From Chloroflexota bacterium (lineage in GTDB: Bacteria; Chloroflexota; Limnocylindria; Limnocylindrales; CSP1-4), in NCBI GenBank assembly GCA_030446555.1, contig JAUJNA010000006.1:63901-107631 (forward strand): 43,731 nt of DNA, written 5' to 3'. The notes below the pieces were generated by a model. The model was not told where the DNA came from. It was given only the letters and a program-made list of their open reading frames with translations, and did not search any database. The position numbers and the translations under genes are program-made. Shown here one piece after another: positions 32,960-41,781 of the stretch (the first letter of the stretch is position 1; every line of letters starts with the position of its first letter).

Positions 32960-33618
32960 CAGGACGCGCGACCCTGCTCCACGGCGCGTCCGTCGCCGCC
33001 GGGGACCGTCCGGACAGGACCCGCGACCCGTCCGCCCGGCAGCCGATCACCCAGGATGCTCAGCGCGAAGAACAGGACGATGGCCGTGCTGATGGCCGCA
33101 TCCGCGACGTTGAACGTGTACCAGCGCAGGTCACCGATGCCCATGTCCACGAAGTCGATGACGTATCCGAGCCGCAGCCGGTCGATGAGGTTGCCCACCG
33201 CGCCGCCGAGCAGCAGGCCCAGCGTCAGACTCCATAACGGACCGCTCGTGGATCCCTGGCGGAGCTGGTAGACCAGGATGGCCGCGATGACCGCGAGACT
33301 GGCCAGGCCCAGCACCAACGCCGAGTCGCCGAAGAGCCCGAAGATGCCGCCGTCGTTGTAGCTCTTGGCGATGCGCACGAGCTCACCCAACAGCGGCGTG
33401 GGCGCCGCCAGACCGGGGACCGGTCGACCGGTCGATGCCAGCGGGAACCGCGGTGCTCCCGACGCATCCTCGCCGTCCACCCAGGCCTTGGTGAGCTGGT
33501 CGAGGACCGTGACGATGACCGCCGTCAGCGTGAACAGCCCCCAGCGCCCCACCGCCGACGCGCGGGGCGCGGGAAGAGCCGGCTCGGCGGCCGTCCCCTT
33601 CGTCGCGGCCGTCGTCAC
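32959..33618 (-). CDS. lspA: lipoprotein signal peptidase
   Basis: LspA cleaves prolipoprotein signal peptides in the membrane. The 219-residue protein has four hydrophobic segments and the catalytic Asp motifs NLIDRLRLGYVIDFVD and YTFNVADAAI. Its N-terminus carries about 24 extra Ala/Pro-rich residues, and a 20-residue polar insert follows the first helix. The gene follows ileS with a 4-nt overlap and is coupled to rluD, the usual ileS-lspA-rluD order. Confidence 0.95.
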   Translation of the reverse strand: MTTAATKGTAAEPALPAPRASAVGRWGLFTLTAVIVTVLDQLTKAWVDGEDASGAPRFPLASTGRPVPGLAAPTPLLGELVRIAKSYNDGGIFGLFGDSALVLGLASLAVIAAILVYQLRQGSTSGPLWSLTLGLLLGGAVGNLIDRLRLGYVIDFVDMGIGDLRWYTFNVADAAISTAIVLFFALSILGDRLPGGRVAGPVRTVPGGDGRAVEQGRAS

Positions 33619-36600
33619 GGCATGCTCGCGGTTCGCGGGCCGCGGGCTGGTCGCAGCGCCGCCCTCACCCGCCCACCGGCCAGATCGACCTCCACGTGCG
33701 GCGTGCCGGACGGCGGGGGCTCCCGATGGATGACCGTCGCCAGCGTATCGTCGGCCAGCGTGCGGAGGTGGCCATCGAGGGAGTCGAGGAAGGCCGCCTC
33801 GGCGTCGAGCCAGAGCTCGATCCGATCGTCCAGCGAGAGCTCCGCCTGCTTGCGCAGGTCCTGGATCGCCCGGCTCAGCTCCCGGGCGTCGCCTTCCGCC
33901 CGCAGCTCGGGCGTGAGCGTCGTATCCATGATCACGACGACACCGTCGTCGTCCGCGACCGCGGTCCCCGGCCGTGGTGACGCGAGGACCTCCACCTCGT
34001 GGGCCTCGAGCTCGATGCCCGCCAGGCGGACCCGGCCGTCCGCCAGGTACTCGACGTCGTTGGCGCGCGCCGCCGCCATCACCTGCGGCACCTGTGACCC
34101 CACTCGCCGGCCGATGATCGGAAGGAGGGGCTTCACTCGCCGCTCGACGAGCTCGGACCGGTCGCCGATCAGCTCGACCCGCTTGACGTTGACCTCATCG
34201 GCGAGCAGCGTCAGGAGAGCGGACTCGTCCGCTTCGGTGAGCGCTGCGTCGAGGCGGCCGGACGGCAGCGCCAGCCAGAGGCGCGCCACGGGCTGACGCA
34301 GACGAAGGCCGGCCTGGCCACGCAGCGTGCGCGCGAGCTCCACCGCTCGGCGCAGGGTCGCCATTCCGGCCTCGAGCGCCCCGTCGCGCTCCTCCGCGGC
34401 ATCGCGGTCCGGCCAGCGCGTCAGGTGCACCGAGTCCGGCGCCGTGGGATCGCCCTGCGCCACGAGCACCTGGTACAGCTCCTCGGTGAGGAAGGGCAGG
34501 ATCGGCGCGCAGACGGAAGCCACCGTCGCCAGTGCGCGGTGGAGCGTGGCGAACGCCGCGTCGCGGTCAGCCGGGTCGTCGTTGCGCGAGAATCGCCGGC
34601 GGGACCGCCGCAGGTACCACTGCGAGAGGTCGTCGACGAAGGCCTTGATGACCAGCGACGCGCCACGGGGATCGAAGTCGGACAGCTCTCGGTGCACCGT
34701 CTCGGCGAGTGCCGCCGTCCGCGAGAGGAGCCAGCGGTCGAGGACGGCTGCGGGCCGTCCGCCCGAGCGCGCGGCTGTGCCCGAGGATGCCGTCCAGCCA
34801 GCGAGGCAGGCATAGTCGAAGAAGAAGCGGAAGCTGTGCCACAGCACGAGCAGCTCCCGCCGCGACTCGTCGGCCGCTCCGTAGCCGAAGAGGATGTTGT
34901 CCTCCGGCCGTCGGCGGGCATACATCCAGCGCATCACGTCGACGCCCATCCGCTCGGCCGCCTCGTTGAACTCGATGGAGTTGCCCCAGCTCTTGTGCAT
35001 CGGCCGCCCGTCCTCGGCGAAGAGCGTCGCGTACCCCAGGATCGTCTTGAACGGTGGCTCGTTCCGGAGCACGGTGCTCATCGCCAGCAGCGAATAGAAC
35101 CAGTTGCGGAACTGACCGGGGAACGACTCGGTGATGAAATCCGCCGGGAACCACCGCGCCCAGTGGTCCGGATCGGTGCGGTAGTGGAGCGTCGAGAACG
35201 GGACGATGCCCGCGTCCAGCCAGGGATTCCCCACGTCCTTGATGCGCGAGACGACGGCGCCGCACGCCTTGCACGCGATCTTGACCGCGTCCACGTACGG
35301 GCGGTGCGGCGTGTGGCCCTCGAACTCCTCCCACCCCTCGACCGCATGCTGCTTCAGCTCCTCGCGGCCGCCGATCACTTCGAACGATCCGCAGGCCTCG
35401 CACTCCCAGATCGGCAGCGCCAGGCCCCAGTAGCGTTTCTTGGAGATCATCCAGTCGGCCATCGTCCGCAGCCAGTCGAGCTCGCGCTCGTAGCCGAAGC
35501 CCGGGATCCATCGGATCCGGTCGACCACGTCCATGATCTGGTAGCGCAGGCTGCGAGCCTTCTCCTCGGCGGTCACCTCGCTGCGCGGCTTGTCGTAGAC
35601 CTCGCCCATCGAGATGTACCACTCGTCCACCACACGGAAGAGCAGCGCCGTGCCGCAGCGCCAGCAATGCGGATACCGGTGGGTGTGCGGCTCGAGGTGA
35701 TAGAAGGAACCGCGCCGCTGGAGATCCTCGACGATGCGCGGGCTGACGGCCTGCGCGTCCAACCCGGTCAGCCACTCGTAACCGGCGAGGTAATGGCCGT
35801 CCTGGCTCAGCGGCGCGATCACGGGCAAGCCGAGCGTCCTGCCGAGGTGGTAGTCCTCGGCTCCTGCGCCAGGCGCGATGTGGACGATGCCGGTGCCCTC
35901 GTCCTCGGTCACCTCGTCCCACTCGATGACGCGATGCGAATAGCCGATCTCGGCGAATGACGACCGGACCTGCGGCAGCTCGTCGTACGGGCCGCTGTAG
36001 CGCCAGCCCACGAGATCGGTGCCCGGGCGTTCCTCAAGGACCTCGAACGGCCCCTGGAGCGCCGTTCGCAGCGTCCCTTTGCCGAGCCAGTAGACGTCGC
36101 GCCCCTGGCGGACGCGAACGTACCTCAGGTCGGGCCCGACGGCCGCTGCGACGTTGGCCGGGATCGTCCACGGGGTCGTCGTCCAGACGAGCAGCCATTC
36201 GCCCGGGCGGTCGACCAAGGGCAGGCGCACGGTCAGCCCAGGGTCCTCCCGGTCCGCGTAGCCCTCGTTCATCTCCATCTGGCTGATGCCGGTCCCGCAA
36301 CGAGCGCACCACGGCATCGAGTCGTGGCCCTTGTAGAGCCAGCCGCGACGATGGCACTCAGCGAGGAAGCCCCAGATCAGATCGTTGTTCTCGTTGGAGA
36401 ACGTGAAGTAGGACCCGCCCACCTCGGGCATGCCCAGCCGGCCGACGATCATCTCGACGGTGTCTTTGACCGGCCCGTCCGGACCGGCGACGGTGACCAT
36501 CTGCGTCGGATCGGTCGCCAGGAGATCGCGCAGCCGTCGGAGCTCGTCGGGGTCGTTCCACTCCATCCACATGCCGAGGCGGATGGACTGCTCCGTCTGG

Positions 36601-37001
36601 ACCGCGGCGTAGGTCAGCGCACGCTGCTTGCAGAGGCTCACGAACTCGGCGATGCCGTATGCCTCGATGTCGCGCTTGCTCGTGAAGCCGAGCTCACGCT
36701 CGACGTTGACCTCGACCCACAGCCCCTGGCAGTCGAAGCCGTTCTGCCACCGCTGGTCCTCGCCGAGCATGGCGTGGAATCGCTGGAACAGGTCCTTGTA
36801 GGTGCGGCCCCAGGCGTGGGCGACGCCCATCGGGTGGTTGGCCGTGATCGGCCCATCCAGGAACGACCATTTCGGGCCGCTGGCGTTCTTCGCGCGCAGG
36901 CGCGCGAACGTGCCCCGCTCGCGCCACAGATCGAGGATGCGACGCTCCTGGGCAGGGAAGTCAGGCTGCGCCGGGATGGCGCGGAAGTGACGCTCCGGCA
37001 T
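33615..37001 (-). CDS. ileS: isoleucyl-tRNA synthetase, variant signature motifs
   Basis: IleRS charges tRNA(Ile). The 1128-residue protein has the class I Rossmann core with an HPMG sequence where HIGH is expected (in ITANHPMGVAHAWGRTYKD). It has an editing domain, WFPADFITESFPGQFRNWFYS and GRPMHKSWGNSIEF in place of KMSKS. Cys pairs in CEACG, CKACG and CWRCG suggest bound zinc. The C-terminal anticodon domain is followed by a beta-rich appendage. The ATG at 37001 is chosen by position: MPERHFRAIPAQPDFPAQE is a normal opening and a -10 box TATCCT lies 9 nt upstream. Upstream codons to 37157 lie in the LCP gene's region and are rejected. Confidence 0.93.
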   Translation of the reverse strand: MPERHFRAIPAQPDFPAQERRILDLWRERGTFARLRAKNASGPKWSFLDGPITANHPMGVAHAWGRTYKDLFQRFHAMLGEDQRWQNGFDCQGLWVEVNVERELGFTSKRDIEAYGIAEFVSLCKQRALTYAAVQTEQSIRLGMWMEWNDPDELRRLRDLLATDPTQMVTVAGPDGPVKDTVEMIVGRLGMPEVGGSYFTFSNENNDLIWGFLAECHRRGWLYKGHDSMPWCARCGTGISQMEMNEGYADREDPGLTVRLPLVDRPGEWLLVWTTTPWTIPANVAAAVGPDLRYVRVRQGRDVYWLGKGTLRTALQGPFEVLEERPGTDLVGWRYSGPYDELPQVRSSFAEIGYSHRVIEWDEVTEDEGTGIVHIAPGAGAEDYHLGRTLGLPVIAPLSQDGHYLAGYEWLTGLDAQAVSPRIVEDLQRRGSFYHLEPHTHRYPHCWRCGTALLFRVVDEWYISMGEVYDKPRSEVTAEEKARSLRYQIMDVVDRIRWIPGFGYERELDWLRTMADWMISKKRYWGLALPIWECEACGSFEVIGGREELKQHAVEGWEEFEGHTPHRPYVDAVKIACKACGAVVSRIKDVGNPWLDAGIVPFSTLHYRTDPDHWARWFPADFITESFPGQFRNWFYSLLAMSTVLRNEPPFKTILGYATLFAEDGRPMHKSWGNSIEFNEAAERMGVDVMRWMYARRRPEDNILFGYGAADESRRELLVLWHSFRFFFDYACLAGWTASSGTAARSGGRPAAVLDRWLLSRTAALAETVHRELSDFDPRGASLVIKAFVDDLSQWYLRRSRRRFSRNDDPADRDAAFATLHRALATVASVCAPILPFLTEELYQVLVAQGDPTAPDSVHLTRWPDRDAAEERDGALEAGMATLRRAVELARTLRGQAGLRLRQPVARLWLALPSGRLDAALTEADESALLTLLADEVNVKRVELIGDRSELVERRVKPLLPIIGRRVGSQVPQVMAAARANDVEYLADGRVRLAGIELEAHEVEVLASPRPGTAVADDDGVVVIMDTTLTPELRAEGDARELSRAIQDLRKQAELSLDDRIELWLDAEAAFLDSLDGHLRTLADDTLATVIHREPPPSGTPHVEVDLAGGRVRAALRPARGPRTASMP

Positions 37002-37010
37002 GGGCCGACA

Positions 37011-37016
37011 AGGATA
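37011..37016 (-). promoter_or_regulatory. -10 box for near-leaderless ileS
   Basis: TATCCT on the minus strand ends 9 nt before the ileS ATG at 37001, so the leader would be 3 nt or less. This leaves no room for a T-box riboswitch, a common ileS regulator in Firmicutes. It is divergent from the LCP promoter 30 bp away. Confidence 0.45.
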
Positions 37017-37045
37017 GCCGGAGACCCGGACCGCAGAGGACTGTC

Positions 37046-37051
37046 TATCAT
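37046..37051 (+). promoter_or_regulatory. -10 box for leaderless LCP gene
   Basis: TATCAT ends 7 nt before the ATG at 37059, which places the predicted transcript start on the start codon. An upstream ATG at 37050 overlaps the box and would not be transcribed from this promoter. Confidence 0.5.
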
Positions 37052-37058
37052 GCGCGCG

Positions 37059-38861
37059 ATGCAACAGCCCGAGCCCGCCATGAGCGGTCGCTCCGCCTTC
37101 GCTGCCGCCGCGTTCTCGGCCATCCTCCCCGGGCTCGGCCAGGCCTACGTGCGGCACTGGGGGCGCGCGCTGGCGTGGGTCTCGCCCTACGTCCTGCTCT
37201 TGGCGCTCCTCGCAGGCATCCTGGCCAACGAGGAGACACGCCAGCCGTTCCTGTTCCAGTTCACCGCGCCCAGCTGGCAGCTAGGCCTGATCGTTGCCAT
37301 CGGGGTCGACCTCGTGTACCGCATCGCGTCGTCCGTGGACGCGCACCGTTCGGCTCGGCGCGAGTCCACGGGCCGAGAGCCCGGACTCCGGCTGGCCTCC
37401 ACCGCCGGGCTGGCCGGCGTCGTGCTGGTGCTCGTGCTCTCGCACGTGGCCGTGGCACGCCCGATCTACCTTGGCTACGACACGGCGACGCACCTCAACG
37501 AGGGCGACGAGACGCCCATCGACCCACTGCCTTCCGGCTTGCCGACCATCCCCCCGGTCCCCTCGCCTCCTTCCGCCACCGCCCAACCGAGTGGCGAGGC
37601 TACGCCGGCGGCGACCGATCCGCCGGCCCCGACACAGACTCCCGGTCTGCCCTGGGACGGGACGGAGCGACTCAACATCGTGCTCATCGGCGCCGACCGC
37701 CGCGAGGGTGGCAGCAGCTATCTGACCGACACGATGATCGTCGTGACGGTCGACCCGGTCACCAAGCAGGTCGGCTTCATCAGCCTGCCACGTGACACGA
37801 CGCAGGTGCCGCTGCCCGGGGATTGGCAGGCGGCGCGGAACTATGGCGGCGCCTTCCCGTCCAAGATCAACACGCTCTACACCATCGCCCGACTGAACCC
37901 CAGCCTCTTCCCGGGAGACGATCGCCAGCGCGGCTACATCGCGCTGAAGGGCGCCCTGTCGGAGCTCTACCAGCTGGACGTGAAGTACTACGTGGCGGTC
38001 GATCTGGCGGGCTTCACCGAGGCCGTCGACCAGCTGGGCGGCGTGGTCATCGACGTGCAGGTGCCGGTGTCGGACTACCACTACCCCTCGGACGACGGGC
38101 GTGGCTCGATCAAGCTCTACATCCCGGCCGGCATCCAGTACATGGATGGGCGGGAGGCGCTCGCATACGCTAGGGCCCGCCACGAGACGTCCGACTTCGA
38201 CCGCACGGAACGACAGCAGCGCGTCGTCACGTCCGTGCGCCAGCAGACCGATCTCAGCGAGGTCCTGGCCAACCTCGACAGCCTGCTGAGCACCTTCCGC
38301 AAGAACGTCAAGACGGACATCCCGCCGGAGCTCTTCCCGAGACTGATCTCGCTGCTCGGAGAAGTGGACCTGGAGCAGCGCATCTCGCTCAATCTCACGC
38401 CGCCCACCTACTCGACACAGTGCTACCCGTGCCCGGGCACCGGCCTCTACGAGCTGCGGGCCAACGTGCCGGCGGTCCGTCGCGCCGTGGCGAACATCTT
38501 CACCACCACCGCGGCAGAGGCGGAGCGGCGCGAGAAGCTGGAAGCCGAGGCGGCCGTGGTGCATGTCCTGAACGGCACCTCCCAGCCCAACACCCGGGCC
38601 ACGAAGACGTCCGAGTACCTCGACTCGATCGGCGTGAACGCGACGGTGCCCCCCATCAACGGCGGTCTCGCCGAGGCGCCGACCTACACGCAGACGGTCA
38701 TCACGGCCTACAACGGTGCGCAGACCGACATGCCCGAGACCGTCGCGGTGCTCGAGGAGACCTTCGGGGTGACCGTGCAGCTCGAGAGCGATCCTGACCA
38801 GGCGGCCCAGTTCGTCGTGGTCGTGGGCACGCAGACACCCGACCTCAAGGCCAAGGACTGA
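37059..38861 (+). CDS. LytR-CpsA-Psr (LCP) family cell-envelope protein
   Basis: LCP proteins transfer glycopolymers from lipid carriers to the cell wall. The 600-residue protein has three or so hydrophobic segments in its first 150 residues (AFSAILPGLGQAY, SPYVLLLALLAGILA, LAGVVLVLVLSHVAVA) and a Pro/Thr-rich linker at about 155-205. The LCP domain follows, with LNIVLIGADRREG, LTDTMIVVTVDP, FISLPRDT, YYVAVDLAGF and YARARHETSDFDRTERQQRV, which contains the pyrophosphate-binding Arg residues. A C-terminal LytR_C-like domain (AVVHVLNGTSQPNTRATKTS) ends it. The start at 37059 is preferred because a -10 box lies 7 nt upstream. Confidence 0.93.
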   Translation: MQQPEPAMSGRSAFAAAAFSAILPGLGQAYVRHWGRALAWVSPYVLLLALLAGILANEETRQPFLFQFTAPSWQLGLIVAIGVDLVYRIASSVDAHRSARRESTGREPGLRLASTAGLAGVVLVLVLSHVAVARPIYLGYDTATHLNEGDETPIDPLPSGLPTIPPVPSPPSATAQPSGEATPAATDPPAPTQTPGLPWDGTERLNIVLIGADRREGGSSYLTDTMIVVTVDPVTKQVGFISLPRDTTQVPLPGDWQAARNYGGAFPSKINTLYTIARLNPSLFPGDDRQRGYIALKGALSELYQLDVKYYVAVDLAGFTEAVDQLGGVVIDVQVPVSDYHYPSDDGRGSIKLYIPAGIQYMDGREALAYARARHETSDFDRTERQQRVVTSVRQQTDLSEVLANLDSLLSTFRKNVKTDIPPELFPRLISLLGEVDLEQRISLNLTPPTYSTQCYPCPGTGLYELRANVPAVRRAVANIFTTTAAEAERREKLEAEAAVVHVLNGTSQPNTRATKTSEYLDSIGVNATVPPINGGLAEAPTYTQTVITAYNGAQTDMPETVAVLEETFGVTVQLESDPDQAAQFVVVVGTQTPDLKAKD

Positions 38862-38864
38862 CCT

Positions 38865-38892
38865 CGATCGGTGCGCCGCCGCGCACCGATCG
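38865..38892. terminator. bidirectional 12-bp hairpin between the LCP gene and ilvE
   Basis: CGATCGGTGCGC and GCGCACCGATCG are perfect reverse complements around a CGCC loop. The hairpin fills most of the 36-nt gap between two convergent stops. No T-run follows on either strand, so it is read as an I-shaped bidirectional terminator. Confidence 0.7.
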
Positions 38893-38897
38893 GCGCC

Positions 38898-39872
38898 TCA
38901 GTAGACCGGCGTCAGCCAGTGCGAGTAGGCGGGCAGCCGTCCCCGCACGGCGCTGAAGTAGAGCTCGGTGAGCCGCTCGGTGATGGGGCCCACGCGACCA
39001 TCCCCCACCTGGCGGTGATCGATCGACGTGACCGGTGAGATCTGCGCGCCCGTGCCGCACAGGAAGACCTCATCGGCGATGTAGAGCTCGGATCGGTCGA
39101 CCGTCCGGGAGACGGTCTCCAGGCCCAGCTCACCGAGGGCGAGCTCCATCACGGCGGCGCGCGTGATCCCCTCCAGGATGTCGTCCGAGATGCCTGGTGT
39201 GATGAGCTTGCCGCGGCGGACCATGAAGAGGTTCTCGGCGCTTCCCTCGGACACGTGCCCGTCCAGGGTCAGCACGATCGCTTCGTCGTACCCGTTGAGC
39301 TGGGCCTCGCTCTTGGAGAAGGCGCTGTTCGCGTACGCGCCCACGATCTTGGCACGCGCCGGGATCGACAGGTCGCTGTTGCGCCGCCAGGAGACGGTCT
39401 GCGCGGAGATGCCGCGGTCGATGGCGATGTACTCCCCGAAGGGCACCGCGAACACGACCAGGTCCTGCTCGAGGTTGTGCAACCGGACGCCGATCGCCTC
39501 GGTCGACTTGTAGAGGGTGGGGCGGATGTAGGTGTCCTGGCGAAAGGCGTTGCGACGGAGCAGGTCGACCGTCATGGCGATCAGCTCGTCGATGGCCATC
39601 GGTGGCTCCATCAACAGGACCTTGGCCGAGTCGAGGAGCCGCGTGTAGTGCTCTCGCAGCTTGAGGCCGTACAGCTGGCCCTGGTCCTCGTTCCAGTAGG
39701 CGCGGATGCCCTCGAAGGTGGCCGTGCCGTACAGGAAGCCGTGCGTCATGACACCGATGCGCGCCTCGGCGAGTGGGACGAACGAGCCGCTCATCCAGCA
39801 CACGATGTCGACGTCGGTGGGACGAGCGCCAGGGGGAGGGAGTGGCGCCGTCGCAGCCTTCCGGGTCAGCAT
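38898..39872 (-). CDS. ilvE: branched-chain amino acid aminotransferase
   Basis: This fold-type IV PLP enzyme makes Val, Leu and Ile from their keto acids. The 324-residue protein has GFLYGTATFEGIRAYW, TYIRPTLYKS, the PLP-lysine region KIVGAYANSAFSKSEAQLNGYDEAI, VSEGSAENLFMVRRG and FLCGTGAQISPV. All fit the IlvE type I group. The ATG at 39872 is supported by a TATACT -10 box 8 nt upstream. It is convergent with the LCP gene. No other branched-chain genes are in the window. Confidence 0.95.
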   Translation of the reverse strand: MLTRKAATAPLPPPGARPTDVDIVCWMSGSFVPLAEARIGVMTHGFLYGTATFEGIRAYWNEDQGQLYGLKLREHYTRLLDSAKVLLMEPPMAIDELIAMTVDLLRRNAFRQDTYIRPTLYKSTEAIGVRLHNLEQDLVVFAVPFGEYIAIDRGISAQTVSWRRNSDLSIPARAKIVGAYANSAFSKSEAQLNGYDEAIVLTLDGHVSEGSAENLFMVRRGKLITPGISDDILEGITRAAVMELALGELGLETVSRTVDRSELYIADEVFLCGTGAQISPVTSIDHRQVGDGRVGPITERLTELYFSAVRGRLPAYSHWLTPVY

Positions 39873-39880
39873 CCGCGGCG

Positions 39881-39886
39881 AGTATA
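39881..39886 (-). promoter_or_regulatory. -10 box for leaderless ilvE
   Basis: TATACT on the minus strand ends 8 nt before the ilvE ATG and only 8 nt after the stop of the cation exchanger gene. It is the clearest case of the leaderless pattern in the window. Confidence 0.55.
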
Positions 39887-39894
39887 CGACGCCC

Positions 39895-40965
39895 TCAGTG
39901 GGACCCCACGACGTTGACCAGCACCAGTGCCAGGTAGCCGGCATAGAAGGCGCCGCCCAGCAGGAGCATCCGGCCGCGCAGCGTGGCTCCCATCATCATG
40001 GGCACGAAGATGATGGCCGTCGACGCGAAGGCGATGCCGGCCGAGGCGAAGGTGACCAGTGATTCGCTCGAGGCGAAGTCCACCGACCACGCCTCCGGTG
40101 CGAAGAGCAGCGCCACGATGGTCGGGATGCACGACTGGAAGACCATGGCGCCCGTGATGTTGCCCATGGCCAGCGTGTCCTTGCCCTGGCGGACCCAGAT
40201 GAGGCTGTTGAACTTCTCGGGCAGCTCGGTCGCGACGGGCGCGATGACGAGCGCCAGGATGGTCGGCGCGATGCCCATCTGGAGGGCCAGGTGCTGGACC
40301 GCATCGACGAAGACGACGGCACCGACCAGGATGAGCCCGAGAGCCGCCAGCACCTGCAGGTTCACCACTCGCAGCCGGGGCGCGTGGCGGTCCAGCGCAT
40401 GACCTGAGCGATCCAGCCGGTGGAAGCGGAGGGGGGCGAGGTCGCTCGCTTCGACCTCGTGGACGGCGGTGAAATGCTCGCGCACGTAGACCACGTAGAC
40501 GACCAGGAGGCCGATGGCCGCGCCGATGCGCAGGAGGTCGGCTCCCGGCGGCAGGAAGGCGGCGGCCACGGCGACCCCGTACGAGAGGAAGAAGTAGCGA
40601 ACGTCCTTGCCCAGCACCGAGGAGTCGATGCGCATCCGGTCGCCGTGCTCGCGCCGGCGCGACACGGTCAGGACCGCCAGGCCGGTGACGAACATGGCGA
40701 GCGTGGCGAGCATGAACGGCGCCCCCAGGATGGCTCCCACGCCCACGCCATGCGCCGCGTCAGTGCCCGCCCCGGTGCCCGAGAACAGGATGGCCACGAT
40801 GGGGATGAGCGTCTCGGGCAGGGCCGTGCCCACGGCCGCCAGGACACTGCCCACCGCACCCTCGGCGAGGTCGAGCTTCCGACCGAACCACTCGATGCCG
40901 TTGGTGAACAGCTCGGCGCCGATGAGGATGATGATCAGCGCGCCGAACAGGAAGAGGATGTCCAC
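39895..40965 (-). CDS. calcium/sodium antiporter (CaCA family, YrbG-like)
   Basis: The 356-residue membrane protein has about ten hydrophobic helices and the two inverted alpha repeats of cation/Ca2+ exchangers: GSVLAAVGTALPETLIPIVA near 40-59 and ALVIAPVATELPEKFNSLIW near 240-259. Both contain the ion-binding Glu. A charged cytoplasmic loop of about 40 residues links the halves. It probably exchanges Ca2+ for Na+ or H+, but the ion cannot be fixed from sequence. The GTG at 40965 lies 58 nt after rpsR, so read-through from the rpsF operon is possible. Confidence 0.88.
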   Translation of the reverse strand: MDILFLFGALIIILIGAELFTNGIEWFGRKLDLAEGAVGSVLAAVGTALPETLIPIVAILFSGTGAGTDAAHGVGVGAILGAPFMLATLAMFVTGLAVLTVSRRREHGDRMRIDSSVLGKDVRYFFLSYGVAVAAAFLPPGADLLRIGAAIGLLVVYVVYVREHFTAVHEVEASDLAPLRFHRLDRSGHALDRHAPRLRVVNLQVLAALGLILVGAVVFVDAVQHLALQMGIAPTILALVIAPVATELPEKFNSLIWVRQGKDTLAMGNITGAMVFQSCIPTIVALLFAPEAWSVDFASSESLVTFASAGIAFASTAIIFVPMMMGATLRGRMLLLGGAFYAGYLALVLVNVVGSH

Positions 40966-41023
40966 GTTCAGGCGAACCCGTACCGCCGGCCCGCTCCGGC
41001 GCCGACGGCGATCGTCCGGGTGG

Positions 41024-41290
41024 CTATGGTCGGAGGTGCTGTGGCGCGTACGGCAGGAGCGCCACGTGCCGCGCGCGCTTCAGCGCGATCGAGAGCGCGC
41101 GCTGGTGTTCCGCACAGGTGCCCGTCTTCCGTCGCGGCTCGATCTTCGCCCGCTCCGAGAGGTAGCGGCGCAGGCGGTTGACCTCCTTGTAATCGATCGC
41201 CGCCGACTTGTCGGCGCAGAAGGCGCACACCTTGCGGCGACGCCGGTCGCGGTAGAAATCGTCGCGCCGTCGCGCACGGGGGGAAGGCAT
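41024..41290 (-). CDS. rpsR: 30S ribosomal protein S18
   Basis: S18 binds S6 on the 30S platform. The 88-residue basic protein has [38 protein letters not shown] and [20 protein letters not shown]. The CxxC and a later Cys suggest a zinc-binding form. The ATG at 41290 follows a GAGGA at 7 nt spacing. It ends the rpsF-ssb-rpsR operon; rplI, often next, is not present here. Confidence 0.96.
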   Translation of the reverse strand: MPSPRARRRDDFYRDRRRRKVCAFCADKSAAIDYKEVNRLRRYLSERAKIEPRRKTGTCAEHQRALSIALKRARHVALLPYAPQHLRP

Positions 41291-41304
41291 CGGAGGGTCC
41301 TCGT

Positions 41305-41754
41305 CTAGAAGGGCAGGTCGTCGTATTCATCGCCGCCCGGCGCGGCGGGACGCTGCGCAGGACCGGCGGTCGATGGGGTCGCGAAGCGGTCGTCGCTCGG
41401 GGTGGGGAAGTCGCCGTCCTCCCGCTCGCGGCGCTCCAGCGAGGTGACCTGGTTGGCGATCAGCTCGGTCGTGTACCGCTTCTGGCCGCTCTGGTCCTCC
41501 CACTGGCGCGTCTGGATGCGGCCCTCGATGTACACCTTGTTGCCCTTGCGCAGCCGTTCCGCCGTCCGCTCACCCAGCGGGCCCCAGGCCACGACCCGGA
41601 ACCACTCGGTCTCCTCCTGCCACTCATCGTTCTGGCCCTTCCACCGTCGGTTGGTGGCCACCGTGAACTGGGTGACGGCCTGTCCGCTGGGCGTGTATCG
41701 CATCTCGGGGTCACGTCCGAGGTTGCCGATGATCATGCACTTGTTGAGCGACAC
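41305..41754 (-). CDS. ssb: single-stranded DNA-binding protein
   Basis: The 149-residue protein has an OB fold starting [22 protein letters not shown], then [20 protein letters not shown] and [18 protein letters not shown] glycine- and proline-rich linker follows, with the acidic tip DEYDDLPF that recruits partner proteins. A GGAGGT lies 6 nt before the GTG at 41754. It sits between rpsF and rpsR as in most bacteria. Confidence 0.96.
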   Translation of the reverse strand: MSLNKCMIIGNLGRDPEMRYTPSGQAVTQFTVATNRRWKGQNDEWQEETEWFRVVAWGPLGERTAERLRKGNKVYIEGRIQTRQWEDQSGQKRYTTELIANQVTSLERREREDGDFPTPSDDRFATPSTAGPAQRPAAPGGDEYDDLPF

Positions 41755-41781
41755 GGCTCGACCTCCGATGCCTGCGGCGGG

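Noticed and set aside
36900-37001. T-box riboswitch upstream of ileS
   Set aside because: The predicted leader is at most a few bases, because the -10 box lies 9 nt before the start codon.
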